Positions 49,989-58,367 of a stretch of 64,000 nucleotides of DNA are shown here, piece after piece. The stretch is taken from assembly GCF_014648435.1 (NCBI RefSeq), contig NZ_BMRC01000021.1, forward strand, positions 62,001 to 126,000, given 5' to 3'. The position numbers and the translations under genes are program-made. The notes under the pieces were generated by a model that saw nothing but the letters and a program-made list of their open reading frames with translations, was not told where the DNA came from and searched no databases. Positions within the stretch are counted from its first letter, which is position 1; every line of letters begins with the position of its first letter. The stretch comes from Nonomuraea spiralis (GTDB lineage Bacteria > Actinomycetota > Actinomycetes > Streptosporangiales > Streptosporangiaceae).

Positions 49989-51038
49989 ATGCCGGTGAGC
50001 TTCACACAGCACTACCTCGGCAAACGGGTCGAGCAACGCCTGGCCGATTTCCTGGAGACCTGGCGGGCCCCCGTCTCCGACCCCGACGTTCAGGCGGCCT
50101 ACCGGTTGCTGACCGAGTTCATCCTCGGCGGCGGCAAGCGCATCCGCCCGCTCCTGTGCTACTGGGGCTGGCGGGGCGCGGGCGGCGACGACTGCGACGA
50201 GATCGTGAGCGCCGCGGCGGCCCTGGAGTTGTGCCACGCCGGGCTGCTCATCCACGACGACATCATGGACGGCAGCGAGCTGCGCCGCGGACGGGCGACC
50301 ATCCACCGGAACCTGGCCGACCTCCACGCCGGCCCGGCCGCGGAGTCCTTCGGGCACGCCGGCGGCATCCTGCTCGGCACGCTCAGCCTGGCCTGGTCCG
50401 ACACCCTGCTGTCGTCGTGCGGCGTCGAGCCCGTACGCCTGCGGGCCGCGCACCACATCTTCGACGCCATGCGCACCGAGGTCATCAGCGGCCAGTACCT
50501 CGACATCCTCGCCCAGCTGCGCGCCGGCGCGAGCGTGACGGAGGCGCTCACGGTGATCCGCTACAAGACGGCCAAGTACACCGTCGAGCGGCCCCTGCAG
50601 ATCGGCGGCGCCCTGGCCGGCGCCCAGCCGGACCTGCTCGACGCCTTCTCCCGGTTCGGCGTGCCCCTCGGCGAGGCGTTCCAGCTCCGCGACGACGTGC
50701 TCGGCACGTTCGGCTCCGCGGCCGAGACCGGCAAGTCGGCGCTCGACGACCTGCGCGAGGGCAAGCACACCGTGCTGATCGCCCACGCCGTGGCGCACGC
50801 CTCGCCCGCGCAGCTCGACCACCTGCGCGCCTGGCACGGCAATCCGCGCCTGACCGAGGAGCAGGCCGCCGGGCTGCGCGCCATCCTCATCGACACGGGC
50901 GCGCTCGACCAGGTCGAGTCGATGATCGACGAACGTGTGGGCGAGGCCAGAGCCGCCCTGGCCCTGGCGCCGATCGGGCCCGAGGCCGGCAGCGCGTTGT
51001 CCGTCCTGGCCGACCAGCTCGCGCACCGTACCAAGTAG
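49989..51038 (+). CDS. Polyprenyl (isoprenyl) diphosphate synthase
   Basis: 349 residues; ATG eight bases after AAGGAG. Trans-prenyltransferase motifs: GGGKRIRPLL (about 47-56), first aspartate-rich motif IHDDIMD (Asp90-Asp94) and second motif FQLRDDVLGTFG (about 233-244), in the DDxxG form common in actinomycete GGPP/FPP synthases. It condenses IPP with allylic diphosphates. The chain length cannot be read with certainty, but FPP would directly feed the geosmin synthase at the end of the operon. It lies 11 bases before ispH. Family 2B encapsulins are known to occur with polyprenyl transferases as cargo, but no long disordered N-terminal extension is seen here. Confidence 0.92.
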   Translation: MPVSFTQHYLGKRVEQRLADFLETWRAPVSDPDVQAAYRLLTEFILGGGKRIRPLLCYWGWRGAGGDDCDEIVSAAAALELCHAGLLIHDDIMDGSELRRGRATIHRNLADLHAGPAAESFGHAGGILLGTLSLAWSDTLLSSCGVEPVRLRAAHHIFDAMRTEVISGQYLDILAQLRAGASVTEALTVIRYKTAKYTVERPLQIGGALAGAQPDLLDAFSRFGVPLGEAFQLRDDVLGTFGSAAETGKSALDDLREGKHTVLIAHAVAHASPAQLDHLRAWHGNPRLTEEQAAGLRAILIDTGALDQVESMIDERVGEARAALALAPIGPEAGSALSVLADQLAHRTK

Positions 51039-51049
51039 GGGGCATTCCG

Positions 51050-51991
51050 ATGGGACGCGTACTGCTCGCGGCCCCGCGCGGTTACTGCGCGGGGGTCGAA
51101 CGGGCCATCCTCAGCGTGGAGGAGGCGCTCAGGCGCTTCGGTCCACCGATCTACGTCCGCAAGCAGATCGTGCACAACACGTTCGTGGTGGCCGATCTGA
51201 CCAGGCGCGGCGCCGTCTTCGTCGACGAGCTCGACGAGGTTCCGGACGGCGCGCTGGTGATCTTCTCCGCCCACGGCGTCTCGCCCGCGGTCCGGCACGA
51301 GGCCGGCCGCCGCGGCCTGCGTACGATCGACGCCACCTGCCCCCTGGTCACGAAGGTGCACAAAGAGGCCGCGCGGCTGGCCGGGGCCGGCTACGAGATC
51401 GTGCTCATCGGCCACGCCGAGCACGAGGAGGTCGAGGGCACGGTCGGCGAGGCGCCCGACCGCATCCACGTCGTCGACCCGGCCCGGCCCCACGAGGTCG
51501 CCGCGGGCGGCGCGGCGCGCATGAGCTGGCTGTCGCAGACCACGCTCTCGGTCGACGAGACCATGGGCGCCGTCGCCGAGCTGCGCGAACGTTTCCCCCA
51601 GCTGGCCGACCCGCCGAGCGACGACATCTGCTACGCCAGCCAGAACCGCCAGGAGGCGATCACCCGGATCGCCCCTCAGTGCGACCTGGTCATCGTCGTC
51701 GGCTCCTCCAACTCCTCCAACTCCCAGCGGCTGGTCGAGGTCGCCCTGCACGCCGGCGCCCGCGCCGCCCACCTCGTCGACCGCGCCGCCGACGCCGATC
51801 CGCGATGGCTCGGCGGCGTGGAGACGGTCGGGGTCAGCTCCGGCGCGTCCGTGCCGGAAGTGCTGGTCGACGACCTGCTCGACTGGCTCACCGGCCACGG
51901 CTACACCGACGTCGAGTCCGTGACCGTGGCCGAGGAGACGCTCACGTTCTCCCTCCCTCTCGAACTTCGCTCCTCTCGCAACCCTGGCTAG
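51050..51991 (+). CDS. ispH: 4-hydroxy-3-methylbut-2-enyl diphosphate reductase
   Basis: 313 residues; ATG after AGGGGGC. The three cysteines that bind the [4Fe-4S] cluster are present: Cys13 in APRGYCAGVERA, Cys97 in TIDATCPLVTKVHKE and Cys194 in DDICYASQNRQEA. GSSNSSNSQRLVEVA supplies the conserved diphosphate-binding residues. It converts HMBPP to IPP and DMAPP, the last step of the MEP pathway. Because housekeeping ispH is usually elsewhere in actinomycetes, this is probably a dedicated extra copy to supply precursors to the polyprenyl synthase 11 bases upstream and the terpene synthase downstream. Confidence 0.94.
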   Translation: MGRVLLAAPRGYCAGVERAILSVEEALRRFGPPIYVRKQIVHNTFVVADLTRRGAVFVDELDEVPDGALVIFSAHGVSPAVRHEAGRRGLRTIDATCPLVTKVHKEAARLAGAGYEIVLIGHAEHEEVEGTVGEAPDRIHVVDPARPHEVAAGGAARMSWLSQTTLSVDETMGAVAELRERFPQLADPPSDDICYASQNRQEAITRIAPQCDLVIVVGSSNSSNSQRLVEVALHAGARAAHLVDRAADADPRWLGGVETVGVSSGASVPEVLVDDLLDWLTGHGYTDVESVTVAEETLTFSLPLELRSSRNPG

Positions 51992-52018
51992 ACCCCACAT
52001 CGAGATTGGCGGTGCACC

Positions 52019-53428
52019 ATGACAGAAACGACCGACTCCAGCGTGCCCACGAACGGCAACGGGCAGCTCAGCCTCAGTACAGAGGCCGCCAAACAGCTCG
52101 CGACCACGACCAAGACGCCGCCGCAGATGCAGGAGATCACCTCTCGGTGGCTGCTGCGGCTGCTGCCGTGGGTGCAGTGCTCCGGTGGCGTGTTCCGGGT
52201 CAACAGGCGCCTGACGTACACGCTCGGCGACGGGCGTATCACGTTCTCCACGACGGGCTCCGACGTGCGGGTGATCCCGGCCGAGCTGACCGAGCTGCCC
52301 ATGCTGCGCGGGTTCGACGACATGGAGGTGCTCGAAGCGCTGGCCGACCGTTTCCAGCAGCGCGAGATCGAGCCGGGTGAGGCCATCGTCAGGGAGGACG
52401 ACCCGGCCGACCAGCTCGTACTGATCGCCCATGGCCGGGTTGGCAAGGTCGGACAGGGCGCCTACGGCGACGAGCAGAACCTGGGTGTCCTGGCCGACGG
52501 CGACCACCTCGGCGAGCAGGCGCTGGTCGGCGGCGGCACGTACGAGTTCACCGCCACCGCGAAGACGCACACCACCGTGCTCACCCTGTCCAGGCAGACC
52601 TTCGAGCAGATCGCCGAGCAGTCGCCCGCCCTGCGCGAGCACCTCCAGAACTGGCGTGCCTCCGGCGACCACGCCCAGAACGCCTACGGCGAGGCCGCGA
52701 TCGACATGTCCTCCGGCCACTCCGGCGAGGTGGCGCTGCCCGGCACGTTCGTCGACTACGAGCAGTCCCCCCGCGAGTACGAGCTGAGCGTCGCCCAGAC
52801 GGTCCTGCGCGTGCACAGCCGGGTCTCCGACCTGTACAACCAGCCGATGAGCCAGCTCGACCAGCAGCTCCGCCTCACGATCGAGGCCCTGCGCGAGCGC
52901 CAGGAGCACGAGCTGGTCAACAACAGGGAGTTCGGCCTGCTGCACAACGCCGACTTCAGCCAGCGCATCCGCACCCGTTCCGGTCCTCCGACGCCCGACG
53001 ACCTCGACGACCTGCTGGCCGTCGTGTGGAAGGAGCCGTCCTTCTTCCTCGCGCACCCGCAGGCCATCGCCGCGTTCGGCAGGGAGTGCAGCAAGCGCGG
53101 CCTCTACCCGCAGGCCAGCGAGGTCAACGGACACCGTATCCCGGCCTGGCGGGGCGTGCCGATCTTCCCGTGCAGCAAGATCCCGGTCACGGGCAAGCGC
53201 ACCACGTCGTTCCTGCTCATGCGTACGGGCCAGGAGAATCAGGGTGTCGTCGGCCTGCACCAGACGGGCATCCCCGACGAGTACCAGCCCAGCCTCTCGG
53301 TGCGCTTCATGAACATCAACGAGAAGGCGATCATCTCGTACCTGGTGAGCGCCTACTACTCGGCCGCCGTCCTGGTGCCCGACGCGCTCGGCGTCCTGGA
53401 GGACGTCGAGCTCGGCAGGAACGGCTAA
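52019..53428 (+). CDS. Family 2B encapsulin shell protein 1 (EshA-like, with cyclic-nucleotide-binding domain)
   Basis: 469 residues. An N-terminal arm (about 15-55, KQLATTTKTPPQMQEITSRW) and a HK97-type capsid fold frame an inserted cyclic-nucleotide-binding domain (about 92-212: FDDMEVLEALADRFQQREIE, LVLIAHGRVGKVGQG, GDHLGEQALVGGGTYEFTAT). The capsid part continues with PGTFVDYEQSPREYELSVAQ, ELVNNREFGLLHNADFSQRI and ends VLVPDALGVLEDVELG. This is the layout of family 2B encapsulins; EshA of Streptomyces belongs here, and 2-methylisoborneol synthase has been shown to be packaged in such a shell. The binding pocket keeps GEQAL but lacks the usual RTA arginine. It is followed by a second shell gene 34 bases later. 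Confidence 0.9.
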   Translation: MTETTDSSVPTNGNGQLSLSTEAAKQLATTTKTPPQMQEITSRWLLRLLPWVQCSGGVFRVNRRLTYTLGDGRITFSTTGSDVRVIPAELTELPMLRGFDDMEVLEALADRFQQREIEPGEAIVREDDPADQLVLIAHGRVGKVGQGAYGDEQNLGVLADGDHLGEQALVGGGTYEFTATAKTHTTVLTLSRQTFEQIAEQSPALREHLQNWRASGDHAQNAYGEAAIDMSSGHSGEVALPGTFVDYEQSPREYELSVAQTVLRVHSRVSDLYNQPMSQLDQQLRLTIEALRERQEHELVNNREFGLLHNADFSQRIRTRSGPPTPDDLDDLLAVVWKEPSFFLAHPQAIAAFGRECSKRGLYPQASEVNGHRIPAWRGVPIFPCSKIPVTGKRTTSFLLMRTGQENQGVVGLHQTGIPDEYQPSLSVRFMNINEKAIISYLVSAYYSAAVLVPDALGVLEDVELGRNG

Positions 53429-53462
53429 CAGCCGAATCGTCCGTCCGGTCCAAGAATTGGTG

Positions 53463-54842
53463 GTGTTTGAGTTGACGGAGTCGGATCAGCGGCTGAGCCT
53501 GGATACCGCCGCGGCGCGGAAGCTCGCCACGACGACCAAGACGCCTCCGCAGATGCGGGAGATCTCCTCCCGCTGGCTGCTGCGGATGCTCCCGTGGGTG
53601 GACACCGCCGGCACCTACCGGGTGAACCGGCGGCTCACCTACATGGTCGGCGGCGGCAAGGTGGGCTTCTCGCGTGCCGGCGCCCGGGTGCGGGTGGCGC
53701 CGCCGAGCCTGACCGAGCTGCCTCCGCTCCACGGGCTCGAGGACGACCGCCTGCTCGACGCCCTGGCGGGGCTGTTCGAGCAGCGGGAGTACGCCCCCGG
53801 CGACACGATCGCACGGGCCGGACGGCCGGCCGACGAGATCATCCTGATCGCGGACGGCCGGGTCACCAGGTTCCAGCACGGCTCGTACGGCGACCGCCTC
53901 GTGCTCGGCACCCTCGGCGAGGGCGACCACGCGGGCACCGAGCCGCCGGACGAGCGGGCCGTGTGGAGCCACACGCTGGAGGCCGGCACCAGGTGCACGG
54001 TGCTGGCCCTGCCGTGGGAGGAGTTGCGCGCGCTGGCCGGCGATTCCCCCGCCCTGCTCGACATGCTCGAACGCCATCGCGCCCGGCGGGCCGCCCCGCA
54101 GACCAAGCACGGCGAGGCGGCCATCGGCATGGCGGCCGGCCACCGGGGCGAGCCCACGCTGCCGGGCACGTTCGTGGACTACGACCCGGGTCCGCGCGAG
54201 TACGAGCTGAACGTGTCGCAGACCGTGCTGCGCGTGCACACCCGGGTCGCGGACCTGTTCAGCGACCCGATGGACCAGACCGAGCAGCAGCTCAGGCTCA
54301 CCGTCGAGGCGGTGCGCGAGTCGCAGGAGCGCGAGCTGGTCAACAACCGCGACTTCGGCCTGCTGCACAACGTCGACCCGTCGCAGCGCATCCGTACGCT
54401 GACCGGGCCGCCCACCCCCGACGACCTGGACGACCTGGTCAGCCGCAGGAAGAAGTCCCGGTTCTTCCTGGCCCACCCGCGGGCCATCGCGGCCTTCGGG
54501 CGGGAGTGCAGCGCGAGGGGCGTCTATCCCGACATCGCCGAGGTCGAGGGTGTGCCGGTGCAGTCGTGGCGGGGGGTGCCCATCCTGCCGTGCGACAAGA
54601 TCCCCATCAGCCGGGCGGGCACCACGTCCATCCTGTGCATGCGGACCGGCGAGAAGGACCAGGGCGTCGTCGGGCTGTTCCAGACCGGCGTCCCCGACGA
54701 GCGTGAGCCGGGGCTCAGCGTGAAGCTCACCGGCATCGATCGGAAGGCGGTCATGTCGTACCTGGTCAGTGCCTACTACTCGTGCGCGGTCCTGGTGCCC
54801 GACGCGCTCGGGGTGCTGGAGGACGTGGAGGTCTCGGGTTGA
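53463..54842 (+). CDS. Family 2B encapsulin shell protein 2 (divergent nucleotide-binding domain)
   Basis: About 459 residues; start uncertain (TTG 53457, GTG 53460, GTG 53463 or TTG 53472). The capsid parts closely match shell protein 1 (RKLATTTKTPPQMREISSRW, LPGTFVDYDPGPREYELNVS, VSYLV-like SAYYSCAVLVPDALGVLEDV), but the inserted cyclic-nucleotide domain has diverged. The GEQAL segment becomes GTEPPDERAVWSH, so ligand binding is probably lost or changed. Two paralogous shells side by side suggest a mixed, two-component capsid. The stop codon overlaps the start of the geosmin synthase gene (TGATG), which couples shell and enzyme translation. Confidence 0.88.
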   Translation: MFELTESDQRLSLDTAAARKLATTTKTPPQMREISSRWLLRMLPWVDTAGTYRVNRRLTYMVGGGKVGFSRAGARVRVAPPSLTELPPLHGLEDDRLLDALAGLFEQREYAPGDTIARAGRPADEIILIADGRVTRFQHGSYGDRLVLGTLGEGDHAGTEPPDERAVWSHTLEAGTRCTVLALPWEELRALAGDSPALLDMLERHRARRAAPQTKHGEAAIGMAAGHRGEPTLPGTFVDYDPGPREYELNVSQTVLRVHTRVADLFSDPMDQTEQQLRLTVEAVRESQERELVNNRDFGLLHNVDPSQRIRTLTGPPTPDDLDDLVSRRKKSRFFLAHPRAIAAFGRECSARGVYPDIAEVEGVPVQSWRGVPILPCDKIPISRAGTTSILCMRTGEKDQGVVGLFQTGVPDEREPGLSVKLTGIDRKAVMSYLVSAYYSCAVLVPDALGVLEDVEVSG

Positions 54843-57007
54843 TGGCCAAGCCGTTCGAGCTGCCCGACTTCTACCTGCCGTACCCGGCGCGGCTCAACCC
54901 GCACCGGGAGGAGGCCCGTACGCATGCCACGCTGTGGGCGCGTGACATGGGCATGCTGGAGGGCTCGGGCGTCTGGGAGGAGGCCGACCTCGACGGGCAC
55001 GACTACCCGCTGATGTGCGCCTACACCCATCCCGACTGCGACGCCGCCGAGCTGTGCCTGATCACCGACTGGTACGTCTGGGTGTTCTTCTTCGACGACC
55101 ACTTCCTCGAGGTCTTCAAGCGCTCCGGCGACATCGAGGGCGGCAAACGGCATCTAGACCGGCTCCCCCGGTTCATGCCGATGGGCGGTGACCTGTCCAT
55201 GCCCGAGCCGGCCAACCCGGTCGAGGCGGGCCTGGCCGACCTGTGGCGGCGTACGGTGCCGGGCATGTCGGCCGACTGGCGGCGGCGGTTCGCCGAGAGC
55301 ACCCGCCACCTGCTCAACGAGTCGATCTGGGAGTTGTCCAACATCAACGAGGGCCGGATCGCCAACCCGGTCGAGTACATCGAGATGCGCCGCAAGGTCG
55401 GCGGCGCTCCCTGGTCGGCGGGGCTGGTCGAGCACGCGGTACGGGCCGAGATCCCCGCGCGGCTGGCCGGCACCAGGCCGCTGCGGGTGCTGAAGGACAG
55501 CTTCTCCGACGCGGTGCACCTGCGTAACGACCTGTTCTCCTACGAGCGGGAGGTCCGGGACGAGGGCGAGCTGAGCAACGGCGTGCTGGTGCTGGAGACG
55601 TTCCTCGGGTGCTCGACGCAGGAGGCCGCCGACGCCGTCAACGACCTGCTCACCTCGCGCATGCAGCAGTTCGAGCACACCGCGCTGGCCGAGCTGGGCC
55701 CGCTCTTCGTCGAGCACGCCATCGACCCGGCGTCGGCGATGGGCGTGCTGGCCTACGTCAAGGGGTTGCAGGACTGGCAGTCCGGCGGGCACGAGTGGCA
55801 CATGCGGTCGAGCCGCTACATGAACGAGGGCGCGGCGGCGGCCAAGCCGCTCGGCACGAAGTCCCTGATCGCCCTGACGGGGGCCAAGCGGCTGCGCAAC
55901 TTCACCTCGGTCAGGCGGCAGCGGGTCGGGCCCTCGCGGATCCCCGAGCTGTACATGCCCTTCGAGCTGCGTCTCTCCTCCCATCTCGACGGGGCCCGGC
56001 GCAACGCGGTGGCCTGGAGCGCGGCCATGGGCCTGCTGGAGGCGCAGCCCGGCGTCGCCGGCTCGGCGGTGTGGGACGCGGACAAACTGGTCGACTACGA
56101 CCTGCCGTTGTGCGCCGCGGGCCTGCATCCCGACGCCACCGCCGAGGAACTGGACCTGGCCTCGTACTGGTTGTGCTGGGGGACGTACGGGGACGACTAC
56201 TTCCCGGCCGTCTTCGACCGGTCGGGCAACCTCGCGGCGGCCAAGGTCACGGTGTCCAGGCTCTCGGCGTTCATGCCGCTGGACGGCACGCCCGCGCCGC
56301 CGCCCGTGAGCGCGCTCGAACGCGGCCTGGCCGACCTGTGGGTGCGTACGGCGGGGCCGATGCCGGCCGCGGGGCGCGCCATGCTGCGGCGGGCGGTCGA
56401 GACGATGTGCGAGAGCTGGTTGTGGGAGCTGGGCGACAACGTGGTCGGGCGGGTCCCCGATCCGGTGGACTACATGGAGATGCGCCGGCTCACCTTCGGC
56501 TCGGAGCTGACGATGAGCCTGTGCCGGCTGCGGCACGCGCGCACGCTGCCCGAGGCGCTGTCCGAGAGTGGGCCGATGCGGGCGCTGGAGAACGCGGTCA
56601 TGGACTGCGGGACGCTGATCAACGACATCTTCTCGTACCAGAAGGAGATCGAGTTCGAGGGCGAGGTGCACAACTGCGTCCTGGTGGTCCAGAACTTCTT
56701 CGACTGCGACTACCCGGCCGCGCTGGTCATCGCCAACGACCTGCTGACCTCGCGGATGAAGCAGTTCCAGCACATCGCCGAGCACGAGCTGCCGGTTCTG
56801 TGCGACGACCTCGGGCTCGACTGCGCGGCGAGGGGCGTGCTCGACGCGTACCTGGCCGAATTGCGCCACTGGCTGTCCGGCGTGCTCAACTGGCACCGGG
56901 CCTGCTCCCGCTACGACGAGCCCTCCCTGCTCCGGCACCACCGGCCGCCGGTCTTCCGCCTGGCCGGCCCCCGCGGGCTCGGCACGTCGGCGGCGACCGT
57001 CCTCTAA
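54842..57007 (+). CDS. geoA: Bifunctional geosmin synthase (germacradienol synthase/geosmin synthase)
   Basis: 721 residues, the normal length. The ATG overlaps the preceding stop (TGATG) and follows GGAGGTCTCGGG. The N-terminal domain has FFFDDHFLEVF (metal motif, 85-90), the NSE motif NDLFSYEREVRDE (about 229) and EWHMRSSRYMNEG near its end. The C-terminal domain has TYGDDYFPAVF (about 450) and NDIFSYQKEIEFEGE (about 594). Both metal sites are intact. The N-terminal domain turns FPP into germacradienol and the C-terminal domain converts that into geosmin with loss of acetone. It begins directly with the catalytic fold (MAKPFELPDFYLPYPARLNP), without a long disordered cargo-loading extension. 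It is the last gene of the operon. Confidence 0.96.
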   Translation: MAKPFELPDFYLPYPARLNPHREEARTHATLWARDMGMLEGSGVWEEADLDGHDYPLMCAYTHPDCDAAELCLITDWYVWVFFFDDHFLEVFKRSGDIEGGKRHLDRLPRFMPMGGDLSMPEPANPVEAGLADLWRRTVPGMSADWRRRFAESTRHLLNESIWELSNINEGRIANPVEYIEMRRKVGGAPWSAGLVEHAVRAEIPARLAGTRPLRVLKDSFSDAVHLRNDLFSYEREVRDEGELSNGVLVLETFLGCSTQEAADAVNDLLTSRMQQFEHTALAELGPLFVEHAIDPASAMGVLAYVKGLQDWQSGGHEWHMRSSRYMNEGAAAAKPLGTKSLIALTGAKRLRNFTSVRRQRVGPSRIPELYMPFELRLSSHLDGARRNAVAWSAAMGLLEAQPGVAGSAVWDADKLVDYDLPLCAAGLHPDATAEELDLASYWLCWGTYGDDYFPAVFDRSGNLAAAKVTVSRLSAFMPLDGTPAPPPVSALERGLADLWVRTAGPMPAAGRAMLRRAVETMCESWLWELGDNVVGRVPDPVDYMEMRRLTFGSELTMSLCRLRHARTLPEALSESGPMRALENAVMDCGTLINDIFSYQKEIEFEGEVHNCVLVVQNFFDCDYPAALVIANDLLTSRMKQFQHIAEHELPVLCDDLGLDCAARGVLDAYLAELRHWLSGVLNWHRACSRYDEPSLLRHHRPPVFRLAGPRGLGTSAATVL

Positions 57008-57351
57008 AGCGGCACGTCGTACGGGCGAGGGGTGTAGAACCAGCCCATCATGCGCAGCAGCCGCCGCAGGTGGGGTGTGAGGTTGTGCAGGCGGATCCAC
57101 CGCTCGTCCGGGGGCAGCGCGGGCATGACCAGCACCCGCAGGCCGGACAGGTCGATGAAGGTCAGTCCTCCGGTGTCGACCCAGATGTAGGTGTTGCCCC
57201 CGCGTGAGTCCGACAGTGTGCTGGCGAGCGCGGGGCTGTTGGTGGCGTCGACCTCTCCGGTCAGGGCGACGGCCGGGGCTCCGGGCGCGACCCGCAGCGT
57301 GACGCTGAGCTGCCCGTCCTGATAGAGCAGCCGCTCTTCGAGATCGTTCAC
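57004..57351 (-). CDS. STAS domain protein (anti-sigma antagonist-like)
   Basis: 115 residues from GTG 57351 (MNDLEERLLYQDGQLSV), with GGGGGGTG upstream; a TTG 18 bases earlier is possible. STAS features: PAVALTGEVDATNSPALAST, NTYIWVDTGGLTFIDLSGLR with the phosphorylation-type serine in DLSG, and HNLTPHLRRLLRMMGW. It overlaps the convergent geosmin synthase stop by four bases. It is the third STAS protein of the window; no partner kinase is near. Confidence 0.85.
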   Translation of the reverse strand: MNDLEERLLYQDGQLSVTLRVAPGAPAVALTGEVDATNSPALASTLSDSRGGNTYIWVDTGGLTFIDLSGLRVLVMPALPPDERWIRLHNLTPHLRRLLRMMGWFYTPRPYDVPL

Positions 57352-57369
57352 GACGTGCGCACCCCCCAA

Positions 57370-57770
57370 CAGCTATGGACAGGGGGCTGCCTGCGGGATG
57401 ACCGTCGGGGTTCCTCCCGGCCGTACTGGCCGTCCTGAGGAGGTCGCGGCTCCTTTCGCCGCACCGACGATTAACCCGAAACCAGGTTACACGCCGTATG
57501 TTTCGCTATGTAATATTCGCCGGAATTATGACCGAATTAGACGAAAAGATGAAGTGCGACGGGCGGCCTCCGAGACGACCGAGGCCGGCCCAGCACGCAG
57601 GGCTGGGCCGGCCTGGACCGTCCTCGCAGCGGGCCCCGGCGTGCGCATCCAGTCACGGGCGAGCCTGCGGGCGTTCCCGGCCAGGTGCCGCCACGAGGGG
57701 TCGTGGCTGCCGGAAAGCCTTCAGGTCAGCGTGACGGGCGCGCGGGCGGGCCGCCGCCGATCAGGAACTC
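57370..57770. other. Intergenic region without a supported gene; contains a hairpin
   Basis: About 400 bases. The left part (about 57475-57555) is markedly richer in A and T than the surroundings and could hold promoters. A perfect 13-bp inverted repeat (AGGCCGGCCCAGC/GCTGGGCCGGCCT, 57582-57614) resembles a terminator. Short open frames here have poor codon use and no ribosome-binding sites, so I call none. Confidence 0.5.
57582..57614. terminator. Perfect 13-bp stem hairpin downstream of small secreted protein gene
   Basis: AGGCCGGCCCAGC pairs with GCTGGGCCGGCCT around a 7-base loop. It is about 155 bases past the stop of the leftward gene 57771-58037 and may terminate that transcript. Confidence 0.55.
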
Positions 57771-58037
57771 TCAGTTGTTGTCCCCGTAGTGGCTCTGCGC
57801 GTCCAGGAGGTTGAGCTCGATGTCCTGCAGGTGCAGGGCGGTGAGGACGTCGACGTACTTGACGGAGTCGTTCAGGACGTCGTTGGCGAGCGTCAGGTCG
57901 TCGAGGATGGACAGCTGGCTCAGGATGTTCTTGCCGCTGTTGTAGGCGTTGGGGCCGACGTCGGCGGAGGCGCTCGTGGCCGAGAACCCGATCAGCGCGC
58001 CGGCGATGGCTGCACCGGTGAGAATGCGACGCATCAT
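57771..58037 (-). CDS. Small secreted protein, paralogue A (88 residues)
   Basis: ATG seven bases after AAGGAG. The signal peptide (MMRRILTGAAIAGALIGFSA, cleavage after SASA at about residue 25) leaves a mature chain of about 63 residues starting DVGPNAYNSGKNILSQLSIL. It is amphipathic and rich in Leu, Asp and Asn, has no cysteine and ends HYGDNN. A second gene at 59158-59424 encodes a protein of the same length with most residues conserved. The mature part resembles small cell-surface proteins in style, but I cannot assign it to chaplins, rodlins or any other named family. Codon use and starts are good, so it is a real gene. Confidence 0.82.
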   Translation of the reverse strand: MMRRILTGAAIAGALIGFSATSASADVGPNAYNSGKNILSQLSILDDLTLANDVLNDSVKYVDVLTALHLQDIELNLLDAQSHYGDNN

Positions 58038-58367
58038 TTTACTTCTCCTTCATCGGAATCGGCGCAGCGGTGCGCGTCATCATAATTACCCGCCTCCCGA
58101 GTGGCGAGATTTTCGCGAATAACAATGTCGTGGACCGCCGGGGCCCGCAAGGGGAATATGCTAAGGCAAAGTCAAGTACCCGCACTTATTCCTTGGCCCG
58201 TGGTTCGACAGAAAATCACCCCGACATGCCTCGAAATATTCGGACTTGTCAGGCTTGGCGCGGTGTTTTATCCCCATACTGCCGGAGCAAGTAATCGGGA
58301 GAACTCACCGAATAACGCCGTGCCGTATGGCGGCGCGGCCCCGGGTCACGGGAGCGCCGAATATGCC

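Noticed and set aside
57498..57734. Short open frame in the gap after the STAS gene
   Set aside because: Proline/arginine-rich tail, no ribosome-binding site, and it runs through a perfect hairpin; more likely non-coding.
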